DNA from: JAZNGX01 sp045576675
GTDB lineage: Bacteria; Bacillota; Clostridia; Monoglobales; Firm-18
Assembly (NCBI GenBank): GCA_045576675.1
Contig: JAZNGX010000097.1
Span: 1-24,354, forward strand
DNA length: 24,354 nt
Reading direction: 5' to 3'
Below, piece after piece: positions 7,350-15,442 of the stretch. Positions within the stretch are counted from its first letter, which is position 1; each line of letters begins with the position of its first letter. Under the pieces are notes generated by a model. The model was given only the letters and a program-made list of their open reading frames with translations. It ran no database searches and was not told the origin of the DNA. The position numbers and the translations under genes are program-made.

Positions 7350-8771
7350 TTATGCACCTCTTACTGCTTCAATGCCCATAAACTTACAGAACATAGCCAA
7401 TGCATCTGCAACCTTCGGGTCGTGGATTAATACACCGTGGTGAATTACGCCAACATCTACCATTTTCTGTTCCCAATCAGCTACATCATTAACTTTTATC
7501 CAAGCATACGCACCACGTGTCATCGGTCCGATATCAACAGCCTCGCCTGTACCATAGAACATGCTGAACTTTCCACCATATTCAACCATACGCGCACAGG
7601 TTACAGGGCCATCCTTCATACGGAATTCCATTGAGCCGTGACATGTGGGACTCCATAAGCCAAGACGTTCATTCATCATAAGGTGCTTCTTGCAATCAGG
7701 CGCACAAAGCTCACAAGCTGCATTTCCACAATGCCATGCAAGCCATACGTTTGGCTCTGTAGGATGTAAATCAGTCCAGTCAATAAAGTCTGCTGGTGTC
7801 TGTCCCAAAGCACAGCCGTTAAGGATATGCATAGTAATTGCACCCATTGTGTCAACCTCACAGCCAACTGAGTAACCCTGAGAATTAAGACGTGAGAATG
7901 TTGAGCAGGCAGCAATATTATACTTATGCTGCAAGGTTTCCCAACAGCTTGAAGCAATAATTTTACAGTGATGCTCTTCTGCAAGCTTAATCAATGTGAG
8001 CTCAAAACGTGCCTGATTTAAAATTGCATTGGGAATTTCATCAGAAAGAATATCTGCACCGTTTCGTATTTCGTTTGCAACCCGTAAAACCTCAGGGTCA
8101 TCCAAAGCGATTGCATCCATATATTCATAAGCAGTAGCCAAATCAACAGGAACAACAGTCTGTGCAAATTTGTTCATCAAATCCTCTTCACTGTAGAACT
8201 GTGATTCAAACTTTGTAGGTCTTACGCCAACCTGCAGCACACGTGCACCAACAAAGTTTGAAATAGCGTTACAAGCTCTTGTAAAGCTCTCTACTTTCTC
8301 ACTGAAGATAGCATCTTCAGGGTTACATGTTATAATGTGTTCAAACTTAAAGCCTCTGCGTTTTAAAGCAGAACATGTCATAAACTGACCGCACCATGTA
8401 TCAGTTGCACGATTACCAAATTCTGAGTAAGGACCGCTCTTTGTTGCAAAATGCAGCACAGGAATATCCTTACGCATTTTTGCCATAAGAGCACTTACTG
8501 CAATTTCAAGACCAAAGTTCATATTACCAATAATGATACCCTGAACATTTTCTTTTAAAAACAGCTCTGCAGTTGCAATACCTTCATCAACTGTACCTAC
8601 GCAGCCGTCCTCTGTCAACTTTTCTGACGGCACAACGATTTCAAGACCGGGAATTTTTGCAAATGCTTCAAGACAGCGTGCACGCATTTTCCCTGCCCAT
8701 TTTCCTGTGTACTGATTACCGTCCCATGACTCCCATGTAGATGGAACAAATCCGATTTTTACTTTTTGCAT
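7350..8771 (-). CDS. L-fucose/L-arabinose isomerase-family protein
   Basis: A 473-residue protein of the FucI/AraA-like superfamily, metal-dependent enzymes that interconvert aldoses and ketoses. Features include GIIIGNMNFGLEIAV (about 78-92) in the N-terminal Rossmann-like part. Likely metal or catalytic residues of the C-terminal half are E278 (SCWETLQ), E305 and D307 (CEVDTMG), H347 (AWHCGNAAC) and H379 (CHGSMEF). The length fits the family. It is unusually rich in cysteine around 346-377 (HCGNAACELCAPDC), a possible extra metal site. AAAGGAG sits eight bases before the ATG. In the operon it lies between transketolase and dehydrogenase, consistent with supplying a ketose for the FGGY kinase. 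The substrate (fucose, arabinose, apiose or another sugar) cannot be assigned. Confidence 0.82.
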   Translation of the reverse strand: MQKVKIGFVPSTWESWDGNQYTGKWAGKMRARCLEAFAKIPGLEIVVPSEKLTEDGCVGTVDEGIATAELFLKENVQGIIIGNMNFGLEIAVSALMAKMRKDIPVLHFATKSGPYSEFGNRATDTWCGQFMTCSALKRRGFKFEHIITCNPEDAIFSEKVESFTRACNAISNFVGARVLQVGVRPTKFESQFYSEEDLMNKFAQTVVPVDLATAYEYMDAIALDDPEVLRVANEIRNGADILSDEIPNAILNQARFELTLIKLAEEHHCKIIASSCWETLQHKYNIAACSTFSRLNSQGYSVGCEVDTMGAITMHILNGCALGQTPADFIDWTDLHPTEPNVWLAWHCGNAACELCAPDCKKHLMMNERLGLWSPTCHGSMEFRMKDGPVTCARMVEYGGKFSMFYGTGEAVDIGPMTRGAYAWIKVNDVADWEQKMVDVGVIHHGVLIHDPKVADALAMFCKFMGIEAVRGA

Positions 8772-8784
8772 AATAATTTCTCCT

Positions 8785-10575
8785 TTACAATAATATATTT
8801 TTAATTTCTTGTTTTACACTTTCTTTATCCAATCCCTGCTCTTCATAAAGCTTATCTGGGGACATAGATGAACCGTATTTGTATACGCCTTTTCGCAAAA
8901 GCCTGCAGCTTATGCCTTTATCTGCAAAAACAGCTGCAACTGTTACTCCTATACCCGTTTTGACATTATGGTCCTCGTACGTTATAACAAGTCCTGTCTT
9001 TGCGGCCTCAACAACTGCATTAACATCAATATCCACAGGTGTGCTGATATTTAAAACACCAATACTTAATCCTTCATTATTTAAATCATCTGATATTTGA
9101 ACAGCCTTACATGCCATGTTTCCATAAGTAATAATTACTCCGTCAGTACCCTTTTTAAGCCAGTCTGCCTTTCCATACTCAAACCTCAACGGCCCTCCGC
9201 TAAAATCACTGATTACAGGTTTTTTCGAGCGTCCTGCTATAACAGCAACAGGTTTATCTGTATGCAAAGCATATTTTACTGCCGCATCTGCCTGATTTGC
9301 ATCGGCAGGTACAATAACCTTAAAGCCATAAAGATTTGACATAAGACTTAAATAGTCAATACACTGATGCGTCTTTCCGTCTTCACCAACATCAAGCCCC
9401 GCATGAGTACAAAACAGCTTTACAGGCGATTTGTTTATATCTGCCATTCTGTTCTGGCTATACGTTTCTGCAATGTTAAACATAGAAAAATCTGCATGTA
9501 TAGCAATTATTCCGCACTTTGCCAACGCACCTGCAACAGTCGCAGCATTATGCTCGGCTATTCCACATTCAATAAAGAAATCTTCTCGCAAAGCCTTGAA
9601 TTTTTCAAGCTTTACAGAGCCTTCAAGGTCACAGTCAAATGCCGCAATATATGCATCAGGATTCTTTTTTGCAACATCAGCCAAAGCGTTTCCAAGCGCA
9701 GTTCTGATTTCAACCATCTCACCCTTGTAATACTTTGCATTTTTATCATACGAAATTTGCGGATATTCACATTTGTTTGGCTGTAATACTTTTTTATAAA
9801 GTAGTTTTTCTTCTTCTGGCGTAAGCTTAAATCTTTCAATACTTTTGTTATGTATATCCTCGCTTACTACCGTACCATGAAATTTATAATTATTTTCAAT
9901 TTCAGGAATACCTTTACCCATTACTGTTTTTGCTATAACACATAACGGTCCGTGACCGCTTATGGCATCAAGCAGACTTTGAAAGTTATGTCCGTCAGCA
10001 ACAACAGTATTCCAGCCAGACATTTTGTATTTATCAAGCAAAGGTAATTCATTGCACAGATTACCGCTTGCCTGTAAGCCGTTATAGTCAACTATGACAA
10101 CAAGGTTATCAAGCTTGTATTTAACGGCAAATTCCCTTGCCTCCTGCAACTGACCCTTTTGCTGCTCGCCATCGCCCATTACAACATATACCATGCCATT
10201 CTCGTTCTTTAATTTTTTTGCCAAAGCAAAGCCGCAACCAACAGACAGTCCCTGACCAAGACTACCGCTGCACCATTCCACTCCGTTAACATTAATTGAC
10301 GGATGTCCCTCAAAAGGTGGTTTGATTCTGAATGAAGAAACAGCTTCTTCTATATCAAAATATCCCATATTACCCAATACAGAATATACTGCTGCAGAAG
10401 TGTGCCCGTGGCTTATTACAAGTCTGTCATTTTCATTCATTATGTTATACAATAAAACATATATATCAACTGATGACATTGCACCGCCTATATGACCTGA
10501 TTGTGCATTACCTATCATTCGCACAATATCATAACGGCACTTCTTTGAAATCAACTCAAGACTTTTAAGATTCAC
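8785..10575 (-). CDS. Transketolase, compact single-chain form
   Basis: A 596-residue thiamine-diphosphate enzyme transferring a two-carbon ketol unit between sugar phosphates. The N-terminal TPP domain shows GHIGGAMSS (H28), SHGH (H56, H58), GSLGQGLSVG (104-113) and the TPP/metal motif GDGEQQ...N (134-139, N165). The pyrimidine domain shows the catalytic glutamate E341 (GIAEHNA), H403 (KTHQ) and R449 (IAGRS). It is shorter than housekeeping transketolases (about 650-680). The size equals the sum of the two subunits of split transketolases, so it looks like a fused split-type enzyme. The GTG start at 10575 has GGAGA eight bases upstream and lies four bases after the previous stop. Embedding in a sugar operon suggests a dedicated pathway role, as in apulose-4-phosphate cleavage; this is inference. 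Confidence 0.9.
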   Translation of the reverse strand: MNLKSLELISKKCRYDIVRMIGNAQSGHIGGAMSSVDIYVLLYNIMNENDRLVISHGHTSAAVYSVLGNMGYFDIEEAVSSFRIKPPFEGHPSINVNGVEWCSGSLGQGLSVGCGFALAKKLKNENGMVYVVMGDGEQQKGQLQEAREFAVKYKLDNLVVIVDYNGLQASGNLCNELPLLDKYKMSGWNTVVADGHNFQSLLDAISGHGPLCVIAKTVMGKGIPEIENNYKFHGTVVSEDIHNKSIERFKLTPEEEKLLYKKVLQPNKCEYPQISYDKNAKYYKGEMVEIRTALGNALADVAKKNPDAYIAAFDCDLEGSVKLEKFKALREDFFIECGIAEHNAATVAGALAKCGIIAIHADFSMFNIAETYSQNRMADINKSPVKLFCTHAGLDVGEDGKTHQCIDYLSLMSNLYGFKVIVPADANQADAAVKYALHTDKPVAVIAGRSKKPVISDFSGGPLRFEYGKADWLKKGTDGVIITYGNMACKAVQISDDLNNEGLSIGVLNISTPVDIDVNAVVEAAKTGLVITYEDHNVKTGIGVTVAAVFADKGISCRLLRKGVYKYGSSMSPDKLYEEQGLDKESVKQEIKNILL

Positions 10576-10579
10576 TTAA

Positions 10580-11608
10580 TCATCTCCCGTCAATAATTTT
10601 AAATGTAATCTCATAAGTTTTGCTTTCATAAGGCTTAATTACGTCAAGATTATCTCCGGTGTTATTATATCCTACAGGTAAGCAGTTACCCGGTTCAAGA
10701 CCTATGACATACTCATTTTTGTTAAGCATTTTCCACTGATTGAAACAAGGCAATTGACTTTTTTTGTATTGCAGCTCTACACCAAGTTCAAGCTCGTCAT
10801 TAATAAACGAAACTGTAACATTGTCATTTTCATCAGGCGTGATGTCGTGTGCATAGCATCTTTCTGTCATCCCCGCAACAGGCTCATGGCATTTAAAAGT
10901 ATCGTCAATTTCTTTTGCCGCATCATCGCTTAGTGGCGTTATTGTTTTAGAATTTGCAACAAATCTGCTGTTTTTATCCAATAAGGGATATCCCATATTG
11001 ATGTGGTACAAAAGCATCACGTCCTGTGATACAGCAGAATTATTTGTTACAACATCCTTGATTGTAAACTCACTTAAACCAAGCTTTGTTGATATTTCTC
11101 GTCTTAATGTAAGATGCTCGCCGTGTAAAACAGCCTCACGCATAAGACCTGAAACACGCATTACATATTCACCATTTTTCCATTCCTCATACAAAGAAAC
11201 CTGCTCTGCAGCACAATTTGAAATTCTGCCATGCAAACCATATTCCCTGTTGCCTATTACAGAATGGGTAACGTCTTGCGGCCCGCCAACATTCAAAAGT
11301 CCGCAAGTTGTAAGTGTGCCGGCAAAAAAGTTGTGCAGCCAGTTCATGCCACTACTTTCGTAATACGATGGTGAAACTATTCCTGTTTTTGACATATAGT
11401 TAATTGGCACACCGCGGTATTCCGTCCATGCAATATCCATACCTCTACCCGGCAAAACTGTGAAACCAAAGCCTGTACCTGTACGGACATCAACTGCCTC
11501 AACACCCTTTGCCTTACCGTCTGTAAACTCATAATGCTTCAATCCGGCAATTTGAGAAATATTGCCGATTTTATCTCTGTTAAAATTATTAATATCCCAG
11601 AATTTCAT
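10580..11608 (-). CDS. DUF4432 / aldose 1-epimerase-like protein
   Basis: About 342 residues, matching the DUF4432 branch of the galactose-mutarotase fold. Recognisable segments are VLPGRGMDIAW, NVGGPQ, YGLHGRISN (candidate active-site histidine) and LEPGNCLPVGY with the conserved late glutamate. Members are thought to interconvert anomers or otherwise epimerise sugars, so a role in preparing the correct form of the sugar for the isomerase is likely. An ATG exists at 11638, but MKFWDIN at 11608 is preferred because GAGGAG lies about eight bases before it. That places it four bases after the Gfo/Idh stop rather than overlapping it. Family call is good; exact reaction is unknown. Confidence 0.87.
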   Translation of the reverse strand: MKFWDINNFNRDKIGNISQIAGLKHYEFTDGKAKGVEAVDVRTGTGFGFTVLPGRGMDIAWTEYRGVPINYMSKTGIVSPSYYESSGMNWLHNFFAGTLTTCGLLNVGGPQDVTHSVIGNREYGLHGRISNCAAEQVSLYEEWKNGEYVMRVSGLMREAVLHGEHLTLRREISTKLGLSEFTIKDVVTNNSAVSQDVMLLYHINMGYPLLDKNSRFVANSKTITPLSDDAAKEIDDTFKCHEPVAGMTERCYAHDITPDENDNVTVSFINDELELGVELQYKKSQLPCFNQWKMLNKNEYVIGLEPGNCLPVGYNNTGDNLDVIKPYESKTYEITFKIIDGR

Positions 11609-11612
11609 AATT

Positions 11613-12755
11613 TCACTCCTCTTCAAGCTCAACAACACGTTTTTCTTTGTGCGATACCAATGCTGCTGTTAAAAGCTTATGTGACAGCACAGTTTCATCA
11701 GGAGTAAAGCAACCAAATTCCACTTTTTCTCCGCAAACCTCTTTTATAAAAGAACACCACATTTGTAAAATTGAATCAGTAAAACCAAATTCAAAAATAC
11801 CTCCCGTAATGGTTTTAAACTGCGGCTTGTAGCCTATATTCAGTCTGCACCATGCCTGTTCTTTTCCAACAGCCTGAGTATATAAAAACGCATTAGGATC
11901 GTTGCTTGAAAACTTTGCAGAGCTTTCAAGTCCATAAACCTCAATAAACCACTCGTTTGTTGAGCCAGGTGACATTCTTTTGGTTTCAAGAAACATTGGA
12001 AAGCTGTCTCCGTTTGCATCAACAGTATCACAAATAAGGGTCGCGTTGTCCCATGTTTTACAAGGCACCATATTACCATTTCCGTCAGGACGTTCTTTTG
12101 CAATATCCGAAAGCACAGCATAAACATTTTTCGGTTTCCAGCCTACATGAAACGGAACGTGCTGGGTATGTATTCCAAGGTCGCCCATACAACCATACTC
12201 ACCATTGATTTCAATCTTTCTTTTCCAGTTTATGGGCTTTGTAAGGTCCATATCGCTACTGTGATTAAAACCGGCATGAACTTCAATAATTTTGCCGAAC
12301 TTATTTTCGTTAATCCATTTAATAAGCTCCTGACATGCAGGATAAAAAGGGAATTCGCTTGCACATCGCACAACAACTTCGGGATTATTTTTCACAGCTC
12401 TCATAATTTCTTTGTTAGCATCCATATCAATACCAAAAGGTTTTTCACCCAAAAGATGCTTGCCTGCATTTATAATGTCACTGTATACAGTGCCGTGCAG
12501 ATTATGAGGCAATGCACAATATATCGCGTCAATGTCTTCTTTATCAAGCAGCTCCTTGTAATCAGAAGTAACATATTTCACTGTATCAAAATTGTCTGTA
12601 AACCATTTAAGTGCATCAGTGTTAAAATCGCATACACCTACAATTTCAGGCGCTGCAATATTTTCTGTCAGATGGCACCATCTTGCAGCAGCAGAGCCAA
12701 ATTCACGGCCCATAAGACCGCAGCCTATAATTCCAAACCTGATTTTCTTTTTCAT
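11613..12755 (-). CDS. Gfo/Idh/MocA-family oxidoreductase
   Basis: A 380-residue NAD(P)-dependent sugar or cyclitol oxidoreductase. The Rossmann fold begins GIIGCGLMGREFG (about 8-20). The family hallmark EKP appears in LLGEKPFG. The substrate domain has the GDLGIHTQHVPFH stretch, corresponding to the usual G-D-x-G-x-H motif. Length fits the family. ATG at 12755 has only a weak GGA ten bases upstream. The gene starts just after the hairpin-rich spacer that follows the kinase, so it may be expressed at a different level from the kinase. In the pathway it could oxidise the sugar at C1 or C3, or epimerise it; the sequence does not decide. Confidence 0.92.
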   Translation of the reverse strand: MKKKIRFGIIGCGLMGREFGSAAARWCHLTENIAAPEIVGVCDFNTDALKWFTDNFDTVKYVTSDYKELLDKEDIDAIYCALPHNLHGTVYSDIINAGKHLLGEKPFGIDMDANKEIMRAVKNNPEVVVRCASEFPFYPACQELIKWINENKFGKIIEVHAGFNHSSDMDLTKPINWKRKIEINGEYGCMGDLGIHTQHVPFHVGWKPKNVYAVLSDIAKERPDGNGNMVPCKTWDNATLICDTVDANGDSFPMFLETKRMSPGSTNEWFIEVYGLESSAKFSSNDPNAFLYTQAVGKEQAWCRLNIGYKPQFKTITGGIFEFGFTDSILQMWCSFIKEVCGEKVEFGCFTPDETVLSHKLLTAALVSHKEKRVVELEEE

Positions 12756-12775
12756 ATATTAATTTCCATAGCCTT

Positions 12776-13017
12776 TCTGCCCACAAATAGTAATTAAAAA
12801 TATACGCGCTTCTTATTGTGGGCAGATAAGGCGTATTGCGGTGCTGTCCAAAATTTCAATTTGGCAAACAGCACCCATGCAACAGCGTTCTACAGCTTGC
12901 TGTAGCAAACGCCACTGCTAATGTGAATTATGCATATTGCCGTTTTGCACTTTTCAAGTGCAAAAACTCGGCAGTGCAATAAATCCGCCGGAGGCTTAAC
13001 ATGATTCTTCACGTTAA
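12776..13017. repeat. Block of five consecutive hairpins in the operon spacer
   Basis: The 258-base gap between kinase and Gfo/Idh holds five inverted repeats in a row. They are TCTGCCCACAA/TTGTGGGCAGA (12776-12786, 12816-12826); GGTGCTGT/ACAGCACC (12840-12847, 12868-12875); GCGTT+CTACAGC/GCTGTAG+AACGC (12885-12912); GCCG+TTTTGCACTT/AAGTGCAAAA+CGGC (12939-12972); and TTAACATGA/TCACGTTAA (12996-13017, one mismatch), which overlaps the kinase stop codon. No T-run follows the strong stems, so they are not simple terminators. No open reading frame is credible here. It could be an mRNA processing or stability element, a small RNA, or a dispersed genomic repeat. Confidence 0.75.
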
Positions 13018-14477
13018 TTATTAAAAGATTTGATAGTATCATATAAGCCTTCGTATTTCATAAACAGCTCTTTATATATATCATGCTTTTGTTGGTTCGG
13101 ATAAAAAACTTTTGCCGTATGAACAAGCTGAGCTATTGCTTCTTCATAGTTTTTATAAATTCCCATAGACACGCCACCTAAAATAGATGTACCAAGAGTA
13201 CCTGTTTCGGAATATGCAAGCCGTTCAACAGGAAGTCCCAGAATATCTGCTTTTAGCTGAAGAACGCTGTCGCTTTTTGACATTCCGCCTGCAGCAAACA
13301 GTTTTTCAACCTTAAACCCTGCATTGTCCAAGCACTTTAAATTAACCAGCATTTCGTAATTAAGACCTTCAAGAATACCCTTGGTAAGCACACCCTTTGT
13401 TGTGCTGAGTTTTAAGCCAATAATTGCACCAACTGAAGTTTCATCCATATAAGGAGTTGCTGCACCCGAAAAATGCGGCAAAACAAATAAATTTGACGGA
13501 TCATCCGGCATCTCACCTATAAGATTCTCATAACCAGCTTGTCCCACTATATTATTATACCATTTTAAAAGACTTCCCGAGGTTCGGTTAAAGGCGTAAG
13601 TAACATACATATCAGGAACAATATGCGGCACACAAACCAAATTAGAGCTTTTCATTTTATCATTTATCATAAGACTGTCAAATGCCGGTACAATGCATTC
13701 ATTTGACCCCATTCCATCAAGTGCAATACCGCTTTTGATTATGCCTGCACCCAATGCAGCACAAGGCTGGTCATGACCTCCTGCAAGCAATACTGCCGTT
13801 TCGGGCAATGACAAATCTGCAGCAATATTTTTATTGATGTTTCCGACAAAGGTCCCCGAAGGCACAAGTTTTCCAAGAAGTGATTTGTTTATCTCTGCAC
13901 AACTCAGTATCTTATCAGACCAACACTTATTGCCTACATCAAGCATTAATGTTCTGGCAGCAAGTGAAAAATCCGTATGATGCTCTGCACCAAGCATCAT
14001 CAAAACAAAATCGGCAAACATACACATATATTTAGCTTTTTTGTATGTTTCGGGCATATTTTTCTTTATCCACAAAAGCTTTGGCAAAGAATACATTGCA
14101 TCGGGAACAGCACCTGTAATTTCATATATTCTGTCTGCCCCTAGCTTTTCCGTAAGCATCGCAAGCTCATCAGCACCACGTAAATCCTCATAAGAAATTG
14201 AATTAGCAATAACCTGCCTGTTTTCATCCAGCAGAACGAACATTTCACCAAATGATGTAACACTTATAGTTTTTAAGTCAGATAAATTATTTTCTGCCGC
14301 AAGCTGTCTTATCGTACTGAAAATATTATCACAAACCATCTTAGCATCAAGCTCACAGCCCGAATTTGAATATGTAAAAGAATATTCTCTTGCAGCAAAG
14401 CAAGTAACTCTGCCGCTTTCATCAATAACGGAGGTTTTGCAGCCCGAGCTACCAACATCAATTCCCATAAAAAGCAT
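13014..14477 (-). CDS. FGGY-family sugar kinase
   Basis: About 487 residues, an ATP-dependent carbohydrate kinase of the FGGY/xylulokinase-like group. The N-terminal phosphate-1 motif is MGIDVGSSGCKTSVID. The catalytic-aspartate region is GGHDQPCAALGAG. The C-terminal ATP motif is LFAAGGMSKSDSVLQLKADILGLPV, with GTLGTSILGG near the end. The ATG at 14501 lacks a ribosome binding site, while ATG at 14477 (MLFMGIDVG) follows GGTGG by about seven bases and puts the motif at the usual distance from the N-terminus, so 14477 is chosen. It is divergent from AraC-2 and is the first gene of the catabolic run. Its expected role is to phosphorylate the ketose made by the isomerase-like enzyme. Substrate unknown. 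Confidence 0.92.
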   Translation of the reverse strand: MLFMGIDVGSSGCKTSVIDESGRVTCFAAREYSFTYSNSGCELDAKMVCDNIFSTIRQLAAENNLSDLKTISVTSFGEMFVLLDENRQVIANSISYEDLRGADELAMLTEKLGADRIYEITGAVPDAMYSLPKLLWIKKNMPETYKKAKYMCMFADFVLMMLGAEHHTDFSLAARTLMLDVGNKCWSDKILSCAEINKSLLGKLVPSGTFVGNINKNIAADLSLPETAVLLAGGHDQPCAALGAGIIKSGIALDGMGSNECIVPAFDSLMINDKMKSSNLVCVPHIVPDMYVTYAFNRTSGSLLKWYNNIVGQAGYENLIGEMPDDPSNLFVLPHFSGAATPYMDETSVGAIIGLKLSTTKGVLTKGILEGLNYEMLVNLKCLDNAGFKVEKLFAAGGMSKSDSVLQLKADILGLPVERLAYSETGTLGTSILGGVSMGIYKNYEEAIAQLVHTAKVFYPNQQKHDIYKELFMKYEGLYDTIKSFNN

Positions 14478-14519
14478 ATCTTCACCACCAATCGTTTTCA
14501 TGTTTATTTTATCATATAT

Positions 14520-14549
14520 TATATAAAGTTTTCATTGACTTTTATGCAA
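14520..14549 (-). promoter_or_regulatory. Promoter of the FGGY kinase
   Basis: On the minus strand TTGCAT (14549-14544) is followed after 18 bases by TATATA (14525-14520), or after 20 bases by TATAAT (14523-14518). It occupies the same relative place as the transporter promoter at 5339-5367, on the opposite side of the duplicated element from an AraC gene. Confidence 0.55.
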
Positions 14550-14570
14550 AAAATATGATATAATCGTCAC
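14528..14570. repeat. Duplicated divergent-promoter element, copy 2
   Basis: The reverse complement of this segment matches 5318-5360 at 31 of 38 core positions, including a 19-base identical run. It carries the AraC-2 promoter on the plus strand and the kinase -35 on the minus strand. An additional perfect inverted repeat, ATAATCG-TCA-CGATTAT (14560-14576), spans the predicted AraC-2 transcription start and has no exact counterpart in copy 1. Confidence 0.75.
14535..14564 (+). promoter_or_regulatory. Promoter of AraC-2
   Basis: TTGACT (14535-14540), an 18-base spacer and a perfect TATAAT (14559-14564). The spacer length and the run CAAAAAATATGATATAATC are the same as in the AraC-1 promoter. 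Confidence 0.8.
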
Positions 14571-14595
14571 GATTATAAATTAAGGTAGGATGCAA

Positions 14596-15420
14596 ATGAC
14601 GAATAATATTAAAATAGATTTAGTAAATTCATTTTCAATCAATGTAAATAAACTTAATACCACCAAGCATTCTCCAGAAAGACGCAGTGCACCTCACATA
14701 CATGACTTATGTGAAATATATGTAAATTTAACCGGTAATGTTTCATTCATTGTAGAAAAGAATATTTATTTAATACAACCAGGTGACATAATCATCACAA
14801 AGCCATACGAATACCATCATTGTATATATAACGACGACAGTGACCATCTGCATTACTGGATTATGTTTTCATCACATGAAAATCCTGAGCTTTTTGATTT
14901 TTTTCTTGAAAGAGAACGAGGCACAGATAATCTTATACGTCTACCAAAAGATATTTCAGAAAATTTTCTTGTTTTATGTGAAAAACTAACAAAAATAAAT
15001 CCTGCACACCACGTATCTGCTTTAGCAATATTTTTTGAGATAATTTCATATATTGCAAAAGGTATCAGCAAATACAATGTGCAGGAGGTTAATGTGAATT
15101 TACCAAGTAATATCAGTAAAATTTTAGATTATATAAACACCAACTATACTTCTGTAAAAAACATAAATGAGCTTGCAGCCAAATTTCACATCAGCATAGC
15201 AACACTTGAAAGACACTTTAAAAAACACCTTTCAATGACGCCAAAAAGATATCTCGAAGACAAAAAGCTTTCAAAAGCGTGTACGCTGTTAAGACAAAAT
15301 TACAGCGTTACAGAAGCCTGCTTTGAAAGTGGATTTGATGATTATTCACACTTCATAACAATTTTTAAAAAGAACTTCCAAACAACGCCATTAAAATACA
15401 AAAAGAACCTGACGAATTAA
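14596..15420 (+). CDS. AraC-family regulator with N-terminal cupin (AraC-2)
   Basis: About 274 residues, paralogous to AraC-1. The cupin half has HIHDLCEIYVNLTG, PYEYHHCIY and HYWIMFSS. The DNA-binding half has ATLERHFKKHLSMTP and SGFDDYSHFITIFKKNF. Two in-frame starts exist, ATG at 14590 and ATG at 14596; the second is preferred because GGTAGG lies at a better distance (about six bases). It is divergent from the FGGY kinase, so it is the likely local regulator of the catabolic operon, with its own promoter inside the shared element. The last codons form one arm of the terminator it shares with the mntP-like gene. Compared with AraC-1, the ligand domain is more conserved than the DNA-binding domain. 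Confidence 0.92.
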   Translation: MTNNIKIDLVNSFSINVNKLNTTKHSPERRSAPHIHDLCEIYVNLTGNVSFIVEKNIYLIQPGDIIITKPYEYHHCIYNDDSDHLHYWIMFSSHENPELFDFFLERERGTDNLIRLPKDISENFLVLCEKLTKINPAHHVSALAIFFEIISYIAKGISKYNVQEVNVNLPSNISKILDYINTNYTSVKNINELAAKFHISIATLERHFKKHLSMTPKRYLEDKKLSKACTLLRQNYSVTEACFESGFDDYSHFITIFKKNFQTTPLKYKKNLTN

Positions 15421-15442
15421 TAATTATCCGTCAGGTTCTTTT
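15400..15442. terminator. Bidirectional terminator embedded in two gene ends
   Basis: A perfect 14-bp inverted repeat, AAAAGAACCTGACG (15401-15414) and CGTCAGGTTCTTTT (15429-15442), has T-runs either way. One arm is the last codons of AraC-2, its stop codon sits in the loop, and the other arm reaches into the stop codon of the mntP-like gene. Confidence 0.9.

Noticed and set aside
10580..11638. Gene overlap between Gfo/Idh and the DUF4432 protein
   Set aside because: It depends on an upstream ATG without a ribosome site; the better start at 11608 leaves a four-base gap and no overlap.
12756..13013. Insertion sequence or transposon remnant in the operon spacer
   Set aside because: No transposase fragment, no single pair of terminal repeats and no target duplication can be seen; the block is made of separate local hairpins.
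6333..14477. Sulfoquinovose transketolase (sulfo-TK) pathway
   Set aside because: That route as known needs no sugar kinase and uses a two-subunit transketolase with a sulfosugar exporter/importer set; this island has an FGGY kinase and no sulfonate-specific gene.
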